From JBEKCP01 sp050014815 (GTDB taxonomy: Bacteria; Planctomycetota; Planctomycetia; Pirellulales; Thermoguttaceae): a stretch of 7,071 nt of DNA. How positions within the stretch are numbered: the first letter of the stretch is position 1; every line of letters begins with the position of its first letter. Shown piece after piece: positions 6,533 to 7,071 of this stretch. The position numbers and the translations under genes are program-made. The notes beneath the pieces are model-generated. The model saw only the letters and a list, made by a program, of their open reading frames with translations. It was not told where the DNA came from and did no database searches. The stretch covers positions 1-7,071 of the forward strand of contig JBEKCP010000324.1 of NCBI GenBank assembly GCA_050014815.1, given 5' to 3'.

Positions 6533-7071
6533 CTATTTCACCCGCCGTCGTCGCCACGTCGCCAACGACCCCACGGTCATCGCGCCGGCCAACAAAGCAA
6601 CCGAACTCGGTTCTGGCACTCCCATGGTCACCGTGGGCGCGTAGACCTGGCTCCAGGGCACGCTTCCGCCGGAGAAACGGGAGAACTCATCGAGGGTAGA
6701 CCCGCTCATCGTGAAGGTGGCTGCTCCCGCAACCGTACGGGTGAAATCAATATACCCCAGGCGAGCCCAACTGGTCAGTCCCGGCGTGGGGCCGGAAAGG
6801 GACCAATCGCCGCCGAAATCGTCAACCGTGCCCAACGGCTCGCTGATCGTGCCCGACGCAGAAAACGGATACGTCGAGCTGTTTTGCAAACCGGTCGCAT
6901 TCAGCAAACCCGCGTTGAACTGAAGATCCAGAAACCCTGTCGAGATCCCCTGCGCCGGAATCCCCGTGTCTATTGCCCAGACTTCCAGATAAAAGCTGCC
7001 GCCCACGGGTACATCTGCAAGGGAGGCGGGCAGGGACGTCGCCGAATCACTGCTGGAAGGAGTTGCCACAG
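6533..7071 (-). CDS. PEP-CTERM protein, 5' end outside window, possible cohesin-like domain
   Basis: At least 179 codons are open from the window edge to TAG at 6533-6535; the real start and signal peptide lie beyond 7071. A GTG at 7069 is in frame but probably internal, since no signal peptide follows it. The visible body (VPVGGSFYLEVWAIDTG, then GFLDLQFNAGLLNATGL, later LGYIDFTRTVAGAATFTMSGS) has the strand pattern of cohesin-like beta-sandwich domains found in many planctomycete PEP-CTERM proteins. That domain call is tentative. The C-terminus is unmistakable: VPEP, a hydrophobic stretch SSVALLAGAMTVGSLATW, then RRRRVK. This implies processing by an exosortase encoded elsewhere, with export to the outer cell layers. 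It is followed after 46 bp by the TMTC-TPR gene on the same strand. Confidence 0.88.
   Translation of the reverse strand, partial: VATPSSSDSATSLPASLADVPVGGSFYLEVWAIDTGIPAQGISTGFLDLQFNAGLLNATGLQNSSTYPFSASGTISEPLGTVDDFGGDWSLSGPTPGLTSWARLGYIDFTRTVAGAATFTMSGSTLDEFSRFSGGSVPWSQVYAPTVTMGVPEPSSVALLAGAMTVGSLATWRRRRVK

Noticed and set aside
5911..6699. Plus-strand open frame of 262 codons opposite the TMTC-TPR gene
   Set aside because: The minus-strand frame here has conserved TMTC motifs and transmembrane segments, while this frame has none and runs across the gap into the opposite PEP-CTERM gene.

Overview
The window most likely comes from a member of the Planctomycetota. Three things point that way: two proteins with C-terminal PEP-CTERM sorting tails, a very large secreted protease whose N-terminus carries the planctomycete-type motif FEPMEERTLLS (LEPR-XLL-like), and a TMTC-like membrane protein fused to TPR repeats, all in GC-rich DNA. 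This is inferred from protein architecture only; no phylogenetic marker gene is present.

All four genes I can support lie on the minus strand, so transcription runs from high to low coordinates. In that order: (1) the 3' part of a PEP-CTERM protein with a possible cohesin-like beta-sandwich, 7071-6533, whose 5' end is outside the window. (2) After 46 bp, a 761-residue polytopic membrane protein with a TMTC/O-mannosyltransferase-like N-terminal half and eight C-terminal TPRs, 6486-4201. (3) After a 275 bp AT-richer gap holding the best promoter candidate, a complete 287-residue PEP-CTERM protein with a LamG/concanavalin-like body, 3925-3062. (4) After 72 bp containing a hairpin, a sedolisin (S53) protease, 2989-1, at least 996 residues long. 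It continues beyond the window through a chain of Calx-beta-like repeats. I read this last frame directly as one uninterrupted frame from 2989 to base 1.

The common theme is the cell envelope or exterior. Two products are exported and probably anchored through an exosortase-type system encoded elsewhere. One is a large secreted or surface protease. One is a membrane protein whose family includes protein O-mannosyltransferases. A working hypothesis, not shown by the sequence, is that the TMTC-like protein glycosylates exported proteins such as its neighbours. The most distinctive observations are the sedolisin's near-absent prodomain, a putative Ig (He_PIG) domain split by a NIDO-like insertion, and an exact 100-residue period in the Calx-beta array. 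No RNA genes, insertion sequences, CRISPR arrays or plus-strand genes could be supported.
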